DNA from: Desulfovibrionaceae bacterium UBA3823
GTDB lineage: Bacteria > Desulfobacterota > Desulfovibrionia > Desulfovibrionales > Desulfovibrionaceae
Reading direction: 5' to 3'
Length of the DNA: 34,965 nt
Assembly (NCBI GenBank): GCA_002369295.1
Contig: DFDR01000034.1
Location: forward strand, 73,933 to 108,897
The translations under genes were made by a program, and so were the position numbers. Each line of letters begins with the position of its first letter. The first letter of the stretch is position 1. The notes below the pieces were generated by a model. The model searched no databases and had not been told where the DNA came from. It saw nothing but the letters and a program-made list of their open reading frames with translations. Positions 1 to 7,263 of this stretch are shown here, piece by piece.

Positions 1-1118
1 AGCCCGAGTTCACGCAGGTGGACATGGAGCTCAGCTTCGTGCGCGAGGAAGACGTCATGACCTTGGCCGAGAACCTGGTTGCCCGCCTCTTCAAGGACGT
101 CTTCGGCAGGGAGATAGCCACGCCCTTCAAGCGCATGACCTGGGACGAGGCCATGCGCCGCTTCGGCGTGGACAAGCCCGACACCCGCTTCGGCATGGAG
201 CTCGTCGAGCTCACCGACGCCACCCGCGGCTCCGGCTTCAAGCTCTTCGCCCAGGCAGCCATGGTCAAGGCCATCAAGGTTGAAGGCGGCGAGAGCCTCT
301 CGCGCAAGGACATCGATGCCTATACCGAGTTCGTGCGCATCTACGGCGCCCAGGGGCTTGCCTGGATCAAGATCAAGTCCGAAACGGAATGGCAGTCGCC
401 CATCGCCAAGTTCCTCTCCGACAAGGAGAAGGAGGCCATCCGCACCCGTCTCGGCCTCAAGGTCGGCGACCTCGTCTTCTTCCAGGCCGGCGAACCCGAG
501 ATGGTCAACGCCGCCCTTGGCAACCTGCGCGTGCACATCGCTGAAAAGCTGGACCTCATTCCCAAGGACGCCTTCAACTTCCTCTGGGTGACTGAGTTCC
601 CGCTCTTCGAGTACGACAAGGAAGAGCACCGCTACGTGGCCTGCCACCATCCCTTCACCTCCCCCATGCCGGGCCACATGGAGCTCATGACTTCCGATCC
701 CGCCCATGCCAAGGCCAGGGCCTACGACATGGTTCTCAACGGCAACGAGATAGGCGGCGGCTCCATCCGCATCCATTCTGCGGAGACCCAGCGCCGCATG
801 TTCGAAGCCCTCGGCTTCACTCCCGAGCGCGCTGAGAGCCAGTTCGGCTTCCTGCTCCACGCGCTCGAGTTCGGCGCCCCGCCGCACGGCGGCCTCGCCT
901 TCGGCCTCGACAGGCTCGTCATGCTGCTCTCCGGCAGCCAGAGCATCCGCGACGTCATCGCCTTCCCCAAGACGCAGAAGGCCACATGCCTCATGACCGA
1001 CGCCCCCAGCGAGGTCGCTTCGGCCCAGCTGCGCGAACTCGGCATCCGCCTGCGCGAAGCGCCCGACAAGGCCAAGGCCAAGGCCGCGCCGCAGGAAGCG
1101 GAAGCCAAGTCCGAATAA
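1..1118 (+). CDS. aspS: Aspartyl-tRNA synthetase, C-terminal part (5' truncated by window edge)
   Basis: The frame is open from the left edge, so the start codon lies outside the window; about 371 residues are visible. AspRS charges tRNA-Asp with aspartate in the cytoplasm. The first visible residues, PEFTQVDMELSFV, belong to class II synthetase motif 2. They are followed by the bacterial GAD insertion domain (SPIAKFLSDKEKEAI through the AGEPEMVNAALG stretch). Motif 3 comes near the end as GLAFGLDRLVMLL, with the typical SIRDVIAFPK C-terminal signature. The tail after REAPDK is lysine/alanine rich and probably disordered. This is the first gene of a + strand block aspS-def-fmt-rsmB. A hairpin separates it from def, so def may be partly uncoupled. 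Whether the enzyme is discriminating or non-discriminating cannot be judged without the N-terminus. Confidence 0.97.
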   Translation, partial: PEFTQVDMELSFVREEDVMTLAENLVARLFKDVFGREIATPFKRMTWDEAMRRFGVDKPDTRFGMELVELTDATRGSGFKLFAQAAMVKAIKVEGGESLSRKDIDAYTEFVRIYGAQGLAWIKIKSETEWQSPIAKFLSDKEKEAIRTRLGLKVGDLVFFQAGEPEMVNAALGNLRVHIAEKLDLIPKDAFNFLWVTEFPLFEYDKEEHRYVACHHPFTSPMPGHMELMTSDPAHAKARAYDMVLNGNEIGGGSIRIHSAETQRRMFEALGFTPERAESQFGFLLHALEFGAPPHGGLAFGLDRLVMLLSGSQSIRDVIAFPKTQKATCLMTDAPSEVASAQLRELGIRLREAPDKAKAKAAPQEAEAKSE

Positions 1119-1172
1119 TACCATGGCGCAGAATCCTCCGCAGCGGGGATTCGGGCGCCGTACCGCTGTGGC

Positions 1173-1212
1173 AAGGCCGGAAGAGGGGCTCGTGTCCCCT
1201 TTTTCCGGCCTT
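1173..1212 (+). other. Inverted repeat in the aspS-def intergenic region
   Basis: AAGGCCGGAA (1173-1182) pairs perfectly with TTCCGGCCTT (1203-1212). The stem continues inward through GGGG/CCCC with one bulged T, around a 7-nt loop. No U-run follows; instead the right arm runs almost into the def ribosome-binding region (GCCGAGG, 1214-1220). It could be a weak terminator or attenuator of aspS readthrough, or an RNA structure affecting def translation. The structure is seen; the function is inference. Confidence 0.5.
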
Positions 1213-1227
1213 TGCCGAGGATTGCCC

Positions 1228-1749
1228 ATGAAGCTCGACATAGTGCTCTATCCCGATCCGCGCCTTGGCAGAACCTGCGAGCCGGTTGCGGAAATTACGC
1301 CTGAAATCAAGCAGCTGGCTGAAGACATGCTGGAAACCATGTACGCCGCGCCTGGCGTTGGCCTGGCTGCCCCGCAGGTGGGCCGGCTCATCAGCATGGT
1401 CGTCTACGATCCTGCGGAAAAAGACCAGCCAAGGAACCCCCAGGTGCTCGTCAACCCCGAGGTGACGCTGACAGGCGAAACGATCACCAGCAGGCAGGAA
1501 GGCTGCCTCTCCGTGCCGCTCGACTACCGCGCCGACGTGGAGCGCTCCAGTTCCGTGCACCTCAAGTGCCTCGACCTCGAGGGCAATGTGGTGGAGCGCG
1601 ACATCGACGGCTTCGAGGCCATCATCGTCCAGCACGAGACGGACCATCTCAAGGGCGTGCTCTTCATCGACAAGATAGGCCGCCTGCGCCGCGCCCTCTA
1701 CGACGGAAAGGTGACCAAATGGAAGAAGCGCATGCAGAAAAAAGCCTAA
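1228..1749 (+). CDS. def: Peptide deformylase
   Basis: Def removes the N-formyl group from nascent proteins at the ribosome, using Fe2+ or another divalent metal. The 173-residue product has all three family motifs: GVGLAAPQ (43-50), EGCLSVP (91-97, metal ligand Cys93) and QHETDH (135-140, ligands His136 and His140, catalytic Glu137). The usual third motif is HExDH with Glu, so the site looks intact. The ATG at 1228 was chosen because the protein then begins MKLDIVLYPDP, the family-typical N-terminus, and a purine-rich GAGG lies 8-10 nt upstream. The frame is open further upstream, but that part is unrelated. The 3' end overlaps fmt by 31 nt, so def and fmt are probably translationally coupled; their products handle the two ends of the formyl-methionine cycle. 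Confidence 0.97.
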   Translation: MKLDIVLYPDPRLGRTCEPVAEITPEIKQLAEDMLETMYAAPGVGLAAPQVGRLISMVVYDPAEKDQPRNPQVLVNPEVTLTGETITSRQEGCLSVPLDYRADVERSSSVHLKCLDLEGNVVERDIDGFEAIIVQHETDHLKGVLFIDKIGRLRRALYDGKVTKWKKRMQKKA

Positions 1750-2732
1750 GCGTCGTCTTCATGGGCACGCCGGCCTTTGCCGCGGACATCCTGCAGAGTC
1801 TGCTGGATGCGCCTGACGTCAAGGTGGCGGCCTGCTGGACCCAGCCCGACAAGGCTGCGGGACGAGGCAGAAAGCTGACGCCCTCGCCGGTCAAGCAGCT
1901 GGCGCTCAAGCAGGGGCTGCCCGTCTTCCAGCCGGCCTCCCTGCGTTCGCCCGAGGCCCAGGCTGAAGCTGTCCCCCTGCTGCAGTCCTTTGCTCCCGAC
2001 TTTCTGGTCGTTGCCGCCTACGGCATGATCCTGCCCCAGGCCGTGCTCGACGTTCCGAAATGGGCACCCGTCAACGTGCACACATCGCTGCTTCCCCGCT
2101 ACCGGGGGGCTGCCCCTGTCCAGCGCGCCCTCATGGACGGCCTCGAGGAGACGGGGGTGAGCATCATGCGCATGGAGGCTGGCCTCGACACCGGCCCCGT
2201 CTACGCTCAGCAGGCCGTGTCCTGCCAAGGCGAAAGCCAGGGATCGCTCTTCGTCAAGCTGGCCCAGGCCTCCGGCCCCCTGCTGCTCGAGACGCTTCGC
2301 GCCATTGCCGAAGGGCGGGCCGTGGAGCATCCCCAGGACGAGGCCTTGGCCACCTATGCAGCCAAGGTCGCCAAGCAGGAGGGCTGGATTGCCTTTGACA
2401 GAAAGGCGTCCCAGGTGGATGCCATGCTGCGCGGCCTCACGCCCGATCCCGGCGCCCACGCCCTCTTCCGTCTGGAAGACGGCAGGGAGCTTCCCTGCAT
2501 CCTCGAGCAGGCCGAGCCTGCCGATGCGCCTGAAGCGCTTGCCCCAGGCGAGATCTGGGCCTCGCGCAGGAAACTTGTGATTGGCTGCGCCGAAGGGGCG
2601 CTCAGCGTGCTGCGAATCCGCCCCAGCGGCAAGAAGTCCATGGACCAGGGCGCCTTCATCAACGGCTTGCGTCTTGACCTAGGCCAGGGACGGCGCATCG
2701 GCCTTGCTGCCGGCTCACAGGCCTGCCAGTAG
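1719..2732 (+). CDS. fmt: Methionyl-tRNA formyltransferase
   Basis: Fmt transfers a formyl group from 10-formyl-THF to initiator Met-tRNA. The product is 337 residues with the N-terminal GTPAFAA stretch and the folate/catalytic signature SLLPRYRGAAPVQ. The catalytic triad is Asn119, His121 and Asp157 (in GLDTGPV). These sit 13 positions later than the E. coli triad (106/108/144), the same spacing, which supports the chosen start. The ATG at 1719 lies inside the end of def and is preceded by GGAAAGG (1705-1711). The only other nearby ATG (1761) would remove the first beta strand. The C-terminal tRNA-contacting domain ends near RRIGLAAGSQACQ. A 17-nt gap leads to the rsmB-like gene. Confidence 0.95.
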   Translation: MEEAHAEKSLSVVFMGTPAFAADILQSLLDAPDVKVAACWTQPDKAAGRGRKLTPSPVKQLALKQGLPVFQPASLRSPEAQAEAVPLLQSFAPDFLVVAAYGMILPQAVLDVPKWAPVNVHTSLLPRYRGAAPVQRALMDGLEETGVSIMRMEAGLDTGPVYAQQAVSCQGESQGSLFVKLAQASGPLLLETLRAIAEGRAVEHPQDEALATYAAKVAKQEGWIAFDRKASQVDAMLRGLTPDPGAHALFRLEDGRELPCILEQAEPADAPEALAPGEIWASRRKLVIGCAEGALSVLRIRPSGKKSMDQGAFINGLRLDLGQGRRIGLAAGSQACQ

Positions 2733-2749
2733 GCAGGGCAGGCTTCGCC

Positions 2750-4087
2750 ATGAAAGCCCCGCAAGCCAGCCGTCTCCTCCAGCGCCTCAAGCCCTCGGCC
2801 CGCAAGGCAGCCCTTGAGACCCTTCTGCGCATCGACGAGGGCTTTCCTGTCCAGCAGGCGCTCTCTGAGGTGCTCGACAGGGCGGGACTTGACGAGCGCG
2901 GCCGCAGGCAGGCCACGGATCTGGCCTATACGGCCCTGCGCACGCAAAGCCGCTGCGCCTTCGTCGTGGACCGCCTGCTTCCCCGTCCGGAGAAGCTCCC
3001 TCCCCTCTTCAAGGCCTGTCTCGGCCTTGCCGCTGGCTCCCTGCTCTTCGAGGAGCATGCGCCGGCCCACGCCATTGTCCATGAGACTGTGGAGGATGTG
3101 CGCGCCCTTTTTGGCAAGGGACTGGTCGGCGTGGCCAACGGCGCGCTGAGAAGCCTCCAGCGCTTGGGCTCGGCCCCGCTGGAGCGGGACTTTTACCGCC
3201 TGAAGCCTGGCGATGCCGAGATCGACGTGGATGCCAGGTTCTACAGCCTGCCCCGCCGCATCGTCCGGCTGTGGCGCAGGGAGCTGGGGCCGGAAACGGC
3301 GGTCAGGCTCATGGAGCGCTCCTTCCGCCGTCCCTGCGCGGGCGTCCGCATCAACAGGGCGAAAGCCGGCTGGGAGCAGATCAGGCAGGAGCTGCTGGAT
3401 GCAGGCGCAGAGTGCCTGCCTGGCGAGGCCTGCGATCTTCCCTGCGTCTTCTTCCGCGAAGGCGGCACGGGCAGGATAGGCAGGGAGCGCATGGCGGAAC
3501 TTGCCGCTGCCGGCGCGCTCTCCCTGCAGGCCGCCGGCTCCCTCTGGGCCCTGCATGCGCTTGGCCTCTTCGAGCGCGAGGCGCCGCTCTGGGACGCCTG
3601 CGCCGGCTTCGGCGGCAAGACGCTGGCCCTGCTCGAGCAGGGAAGAAAGGTGCAGGCTGCCTCCGACATGGCCATGGGACGGCTGAGGCACCTTGAAGGC
3701 GAGTGCCGGCGTCTCGGGCTTCAAGCCCCTGCCGTCCTTCTTGCCGACGCCTCGAGGCTGCCCTGCCGGCAGCTCCCCGGCGATGTCCTGCTGGACGTGC
3801 CCTGCTCCGGCCTTGGCGTTCTGGCGCGCAGGCCGGACATTAGGCGAAGGGAGCTGAACTTCGCCGAATTCGCGGCCACGCAGGCGAAGATTCTGGAACA
3901 GGCCCTGGCCAAGGCCAAGCCTGGCGCCAGCGTCTGCTACCTCACCTGCACCGTGGACGAGCAGGAGAATGCCGGCCTTGTCCGCAGGGAGGCCTTTGCC
4001 GCCAGAGCAGACATCGTCTGCGAATGGCAGACGCCCGCAGACTCGCCTCTAGAGGGCATGTACGGCGCTGTGCTCAAAGTGCGGTAG
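2750..4087 (+). CDS. rsmB: 16S rRNA (cytosine-967-C5)-methyltransferase, RsmB/Sun type
   Basis: Predicted SAM-dependent m5C methyltransferase of 445 residues. The N-terminal ~140 residues form an all-helical NusB-like domain (for example ARKAALETLLRIDEGFPVQQAL and the HAPAHAIVHETVEDVR stretch). The rest is a Rossmann methyltransferase: DACAGFGGKTLALLEQG is the SAM-binding motif I. Cys352 in DVPCSGLGVL (motif IV) and Cys400 in CYLTCTVDEQENA (motif VI) are the two cysteines expected in RNA m5C enzymes. Length and the NusB fusion match RsmB rather than RsmF. It closes the aspS-def-fmt block and converges on parB. The exact target base is inferred from family membership; a paralogue with another target is possible. 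Confidence 0.87.
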   Translation: MKAPQASRLLQRLKPSARKAALETLLRIDEGFPVQQALSEVLDRAGLDERGRRQATDLAYTALRTQSRCAFVVDRLLPRPEKLPPLFKACLGLAAGSLLFEEHAPAHAIVHETVEDVRALFGKGLVGVANGALRSLQRLGSAPLERDFYRLKPGDAEIDVDARFYSLPRRIVRLWRRELGPETAVRLMERSFRRPCAGVRINRAKAGWEQIRQELLDAGAECLPGEACDLPCVFFREGGTGRIGRERMAELAAAGALSLQAAGSLWALHALGLFEREAPLWDACAGFGGKTLALLEQGRKVQAASDMAMGRLRHLEGECRRLGLQAPAVLLADASRLPCRQLPGDVLLDVPCSGLGVLARRPDIRRRELNFAEFAATQAKILEQALAKAKPGASVCYLTCTVDEQENAGLVRREAFAARADIVCEWQTPADSPLEGMYGAVLKVR

Positions 4088-4127
4088 CACTTCTTGGAGC
4101 AGATGCGGTAGCACCCTCTTGTGAGCA
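4080..4127 (+). repeat. Imperfect 24-nt direct repeat at the end of rsmB
   Basis: TGCGGTAGCAC occurs at 4080-4090, where it includes the rsmB stop codon TAG, and again at 4104-4114. The two units start exactly 24 nt apart, and similar TTCTTGGAGCA / CTCTTGTGAGCA sequences follow each. This looks like a small tandem duplication covering the end of the gene. No function is evident. Confidence 0.5.
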
Positions 4128-4138
4128 AGGCGCGCTGG

Positions 4139-4183
4139 CACCCTGCTCTCGCAAGTCGCGCGAGACGAGGCTGCAGCAGGGTG
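4139..4183. terminator. Hairpin between convergent rsmB and parB
   Basis: CACCCTGC (4139-4146) pairs with GCAGGGTG (4176-4183), and inside it TCTCGC (4147-4152) pairs with GCGAGA (4160-4165). The position between convergent genes fits a bidirectional transcription end. There is no clear U-run on either side, so it is at best an atypical terminator. Confidence 0.4.
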
Positions 4184-4201
4184 GCTGCAGGTGGAAGGGG
4201 G

Positions 4202-5209
4202 CTACGCCGTCTCTCCGCTCTCTCCCCCAGCAGAGTCCGGTTCGTCCGGCGCGTTCTTCACCTCGTTCGCCTCGTTCGTCTCGTTCGCGTCGCTGGCGTC
4301 CTTCAGCCCCAGCAGGCCCAGCAGGCGCAGCAGCTCGTCACCGCTGGCGAAGGCGAGGCTGATGCGGCCCTTGTCCGGCGTCCCGGAGAGGCTCGCCTTG
4401 ACCTTGAGCAGCGCTGCCAGGCTTTTTTCGAGCTGCTTGAACTCGGGGCTCTTCCTGCGTCTGGCTGGCGTTGCGCGGGGATCGGCGCCTTCTTCGCTCC
4501 AGGGAAGGCTGCCGTGCTTCTTCCAGTGGGCCACGGCGTCCTCGCAGTCGCGCACGGAAAGCTTGTTTGCCAGAATGCGGGCCAGGAAGGCCGCCATGCC
4601 CGCTTCGTCGGGAGCAAGGGAGAGCAGGCAGCGGGCGTGGCCTGCCGAGATGGCGCCCTTCTCCAGGCTTTCCAGGGCCGACTCCGGCAGCTGAAGCAGG
4701 CGCAGGGCATTGGCCACCATGGAGCGGCTTTTGCCAAGGCGCTGGGCGAGCTCCTCCTGGGTGAGGGAAAGGCGCTCCTTCAGCTCCTGCAGGGCTCTCG
4801 CCTCCTCGGCAGGATTCAGATCCTCGCGCTGCAGGTTCTCGACAAGGGCGGCCACCATGACGTCCTGATCGCTCATTTCGCGCACGTAGGCCGGCACTTC
4901 CCTGAGGCCCGCCATCTTTGCTGCCCGCCAGCGCCGTTCGCCGGCGATGATTTCGTAGCGGCCGGGGGTCGCTGCGCTGCGCACCAGCAGGGGCTGGATG
5001 ATGCCCTCAGTGCGTATGGAGCTTGCCAGTTCCTCCAGCGCCTCGCGCTCCATGCGCTTTCTCGGCTGTCTGGGATTGGGCTCCATGCAGTCGACGTCCA
5101 GCATGAGCGTCCTCGAGTCTCCAGTCTGGTCTGCCGCCTTTGCGGGCTGACTGGCAGCAACTCCCGGGAAGAGCGCGTCAAGTCCGCGTCCGAGTCCTTT
5201 GTTAGCCAC
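4202..5209 (-). CDS. parB: Chromosome-partitioning protein ParB (Spo0J family)
   Basis: ParB is a CTP-dependent DNA clamp that loads at parS and spreads on flanking DNA to build the partition complex. The 335-residue product starts with the GLGRGLDALFPG peptide that usually contacts ParA. It has the ParB/sulfiredoxin nucleotide-binding box (IIAGERRWRAAKMAGL) and the helix-turn-helix that reads parS (LTQEELAQRLGKSRSMVANALRLL). The start is GTG (5209) with AAGGAGG about 8 nt upstream. The C-terminus ends in an acidic Asn/Glu/Ala-rich tail (NETNEANEVKNAPDEPDSAG), coded by near-identical TCGTTCGNC units, unlike the usual lysine-rich dimer end. The matching parS sites are at 6635 and 6763. It is separated from parA by a gene on the other strand, so the two are not a simple operon. 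Confidence 0.96.
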   Translation of the reverse strand: MANKGLGRGLDALFPGVAASQPAKAADQTGDSRTLMLDVDCMEPNPRQPRKRMEREALEELASSIRTEGIIQPLLVRSAATPGRYEIIAGERRWRAAKMAGLREVPAYVREMSDQDVMVAALVENLQREDLNPAEEARALQELKERLSLTQEELAQRLGKSRSMVANALRLLQLPESALESLEKGAISAGHARCLLSLAPDEAGMAAFLARILANKLSVRDCEDAVAHWKKHGSLPWSEEGADPRATPARRRKSPEFKQLEKSLAALLKVKASLSGTPDKGRISLAFASGDELLRLLGLLGLKDASDANETNEANEVKNAPDEPDSAGGESGETA

Positions 5210-5252
5210 CTCTGCTCCTCCTTGACTAATTTGTGATTTGCGTTTTCAGTTG

Positions 5253-5262
5253 GTTGATCAAC
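5253..5262. promoter_or_regulatory. Palindrome GTTGATCAAC in the parB / zinc-ribbon divergent region
   Basis: A perfect 10-bp palindrome sits midway between the divergently read parB and the gene at 5286. A TTGACT hexamer (5222-5227) lies upstream of the + gene, but no convincing -10 is placed correctly. The palindrome may be an operator or chance; nothing in the window shows a cognate regulator. Confidence 0.25.
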
Positions 5263-5285
5263 ATTTCACCTAAGGGAGATACGTC

Positions 5286-5834
5286 ATGTTCAAGCCAGGA
5301 CAGCATGTGCTGCACATGCGCGAAGCCAACACCAGCTATGAGTGCTTCCTGATTTCAGCGGCCCTCGGCCAGTACTGCGCCGACATTCTTCAGGCCGGGC
5401 TCTTCGAGCTTGGCGAGTGTAAGACCATGCCCAGCCATCTGAGCGCCGTCAACGGCGCCGACGGCAAGGCCTTTGCCTACATGCTCAGTCGCGAACTCTG
5501 GAACGCCATTCGCACGGACCTGAAGATCGCCGAGGCACAGCTGCGCTCCAAGGAGGGCGTGGTTGCCAAGGAGCCGCTGGACGACTTCAAAAAGTTTCTC
5601 GACTTCTGGGACTTCAGCTACGAGTACGACCCGGCCGTTGTCTGCCCCGTGTGCGGCAGCGAGACCGAGGATTGGCGCACGGATCCCTTCCATCCCTTCA
5701 CTCTGGCCAATGCCAATATCGGAGGCCTGCTCGTCTTCCACTGCAAGGAGTGCGGTGCCACAATCCGGCAAAAGCACTTCAAGGACAAGATGGTTGCCGA
5801 GGTCACGCCAGCGCCCGAACTGCGCAAGCCCTAG
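5286..5834 (+). CDS. Uncharacterised zinc-ribbon protein located between parB and parA
   Basis: A 182-residue soluble protein that I do not recognise as a named family. The N-terminal two thirds is helical, with no signal peptide or membrane segment. The C-terminal third carries a split zinc ribbon, CPVCG (Cys120, Cys123) and CKECG (Cys153, Cys156), which probably binds one zinc. The start is ATG 5286, with AAGGGAGA a few bases upstream. Its stop codon overlaps the parA stop on the other strand: the four bases CTAG at 5831-5834 serve both genes. Its position between parB and parA invites a link to chromosome organisation, but the sequence alone shows no such function. Zinc binding is inferred from the cysteine spacing. 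Confidence 0.85.
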   Translation: MFKPGQHVLHMREANTSYECFLISAALGQYCADILQAGLFELGECKTMPSHLSAVNGADGKAFAYMLSRELWNAIRTDLKIAEAQLRSKEGVVAKEPLDDFKKFLDFWDFSYEYDPAVVCPVCGSETEDWRTDPFHPFTLANANIGGLLVFHCKECGATIRQKHFKDKMVAEVTPAPELRKP

Positions 5835-6607
5835 TCCCGGGGCGTCCGTTCAACCACCTCCTGCGCCAGGTTCAGGTAGGCCTGCGCTCCCTTTGACTTT
5901 ATGTCGTAGCGGATGATGGACTTGCCGTAGCTTGGCGCCTCCGAGAGCCTGACGTTCCTTGGAATGATCGTCTTCAGGAGGTGGTCCGGCATGCTGCGCC
6001 GCACTTCCTCCTTGACGTCGTTGGCGATGCGGTTGCGACCGTCGAACATGGTCAGGAGGACGCCCAGAATGCTGAGTTCCGGATTGAGCAGCTTCTTGAC
6101 CTTCTGGTAGGTGCCAATCAGCTTGGCTATGCCTTCCAGGGCAAAAAACTCGCACTGCAGGGGGATGAGGATCTCCGTGCCGGCGCAGAGGGCGTTGAGG
6201 GTGATGAGGCCCAGCGACGGGGGGCAGTCCAGCAGGATGAATTCGTATTCGTCCTTGATCTGGGCCAGAATGTTCTTGAGGTATTGCTCCCTAGCTATTT
6301 CCGCAGCCAGCTCCACTTCGACGCCAACGAGGCTGATGGAAGACGGAATGAGGTGGAGGAATTGCGCGCGGGTTTCAAGTATGGCCCTGTGGACAGCCTC
6401 CCTTTCGGGCGTGTAGAAGATGCTGTAGAGATCAGCTTTGAGGTCTGCAGCATCAACGCCAAGTCCGCTTGTCGTGTTTGCCTGAGGATCGCAGTCGACA
6501 AGGAGCGTCTTGCGCTCCATGACGGCCAGAGCGGCCGAGAGGTTGATGGCAGTCGTGGTTTTGCCCACGCCACCTTTCTGGTTAGCTACGCATATGATAC
6601 GTGCCAT
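5831..6607 (-). CDS. parA: Chromosome-partitioning ATPase ParA (Soj family)
   Basis: ParA is a nucleoid-bound Walker ATPase that moves the ParB-parS complex. The 258-residue product begins MARIICVANQKGGVGKTTTA, with a deviant Walker A motif (KGGVGKTT) close to the N-terminus as in Soj proteins. There is no N-terminal helix-turn-helix, which favours chromosomal type over plasmid type Ia. The Walker A' region (LLVDCDPQANTTSGLG) and Walker B region (FILLDCPPSLGLIT) are intact. The ATG at 6607 is preferred over an upstream TTG because GAGGAG lies 10 nt before it. Two parS sites lie directly upstream, so ParB spreading may also repress this gene. The stop overlaps the convergent zinc-ribbon gene by four bases. 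Confidence 0.96.
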   Translation of the reverse strand: MARIICVANQKGGVGKTTTAINLSAALAVMERKTLLVDCDPQANTTSGLGVDAADLKADLYSIFYTPEREAVHRAILETRAQFLHLIPSSISLVGVEVELAAEIAREQYLKNILAQIKDEYEFILLDCPPSLGLITLNALCAGTEILIPLQCEFFALEGIAKLIGTYQKVKKLLNPELSILGVLLTMFDGRNRIANDVKEEVRRSMPDHLLKTIIPRNVRLSEAPSYGKSIIRYDIKSKGAQAYLNLAQEVVERTPRD

Positions 6608-6634
6608 GTGCCGGAAACTCCTCAATAAGCCGAT

Positions 6635-6650
6635 TGTTTCACGTGAAACA
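6635..6650. promoter_or_regulatory. parS: parS site 1
   Basis: TGTTTCACGTGAAACA is a perfect 16-bp match to the bacterial chromosomal parS consensus bound by ParB. It sits about 28 bp upstream of the parA start codon. The identical second copy is 128 bp away. Confidence 0.97.
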
Positions 6651-6762
6651 GTGGGCTGGACGGTGCTTTAAAACAAGTTGATAAATTATCTACGCTTTGT
6701 GTGTAAAACGTTTAATGGATAATGTCGTCGCAGTCAAAACTTTTCAGCCTCGCGATGGAAAT

Positions 6763-6778
6763 TGTTTCACGTGAAACA
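6763..6778. promoter_or_regulatory. parS: parS site 2
   Basis: This second perfect TGTTTCACGTGAAACA lies 41 bp before the response regulator start codon. Read as protein, it gives the MFHVKH peptide commonly mis-annotated as an N-terminus, so the upstream extension of that reading frame is not coding. Two parS copies next to parA strongly suggest the origin-proximal part of the chromosome. Confidence 0.97.
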
Positions 6779-6818
6779 TTGCCTAGGACGCAAGAGGAAT
6801 GAGAGGAGGGGTGTTTTT

Positions 6819-7217
6819 ATGGTGAGCGATTCCGTCAAGCCAGCCTTGCTTCTGGTGGACGACGAGTCCGAAGTGACGTCCATTTTGTCCAAACGCCTTG
6901 TGAGACGTGGCTATGCCTGCAAAACTGCCGGAAACGGGCAGGAGGCTCTGGACGAAATGGCGAAGCAGGCCTGTCCCATCGTTATCATGGACGTCAAGAT
7001 GCCGGTCATGGACGGGCTGACTGCACTTCAGCACATCTTGAAGCGCTGGCCCGGCACGCAGATCATTCTTCTCTCCGGCCACGCCGACATGCAGATCGCC
7101 GTGCAGGCCATGGACGAGGGGGCCTTTGGCTACCTGATGAAGCCTGTTGATTTCGATGACCTTTTGTTTAAAATAGAAGATGCTGACACGCAGATGCGCC
7201 TTGAAGCCCGGTCATAA
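6819..7217 (+). CDS. Single-domain response regulator (receiver only)
   Basis: A 132-residue CheY-like receiver with no output domain. The acidic pocket is Asp14-Asp15 (LLVDDES), the phospho-acceptor is Asp58 (VIMDVKMPVMDG), the switch Ser is Ser86 (LLSG) and the conserved Lys is Lys108 (MKPVDF), so the site looks functional. The ATG at 6819 was chosen because GAGAGGAGGGG lies just upstream and because extending the frame would translate the parS site. No histidine kinase is nearby; it is an orphan that may act by protein-protein contact or phosphotransfer. The DsbA-like gene follows after 46 nt, but its role looks unrelated. Confidence 0.9.
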   Translation: MVSDSVKPALLLVDDESEVTSILSKRLVRRGYACKTAGNGQEALDEMAKQACPIVIMDVKMPVMDGLTALQHILKRWPGTQIILLSGHADMQIAVQAMDEGAFGYLMKPVDFDDLLFKIEDADTQMRLEARS

Positions 7218-7263
7218 GGGGCGCACCCCTTTTTCCCTACTTTTTTTGAGGATATCGATTCCC

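Noticed and set aside
6651..6762. DnaA-box-like TTATCTACG and AT-rich block as an origin of replication
   Set aside because: Only one poor match and no cluster; parS proximity alone does not show oriC.
6762..6818. N-terminal extension of the response regulator starting MFHVKH
   Set aside because: It is the translation of the parS site; a strong ribosome-binding site supports ATG 6819.
7180..7263. Upstream extension of the DsbA-like gene overlapping the response regulator
   Set aside because: It would bury the signal peptide inside the protein; the ATG at 7264 is better placed.
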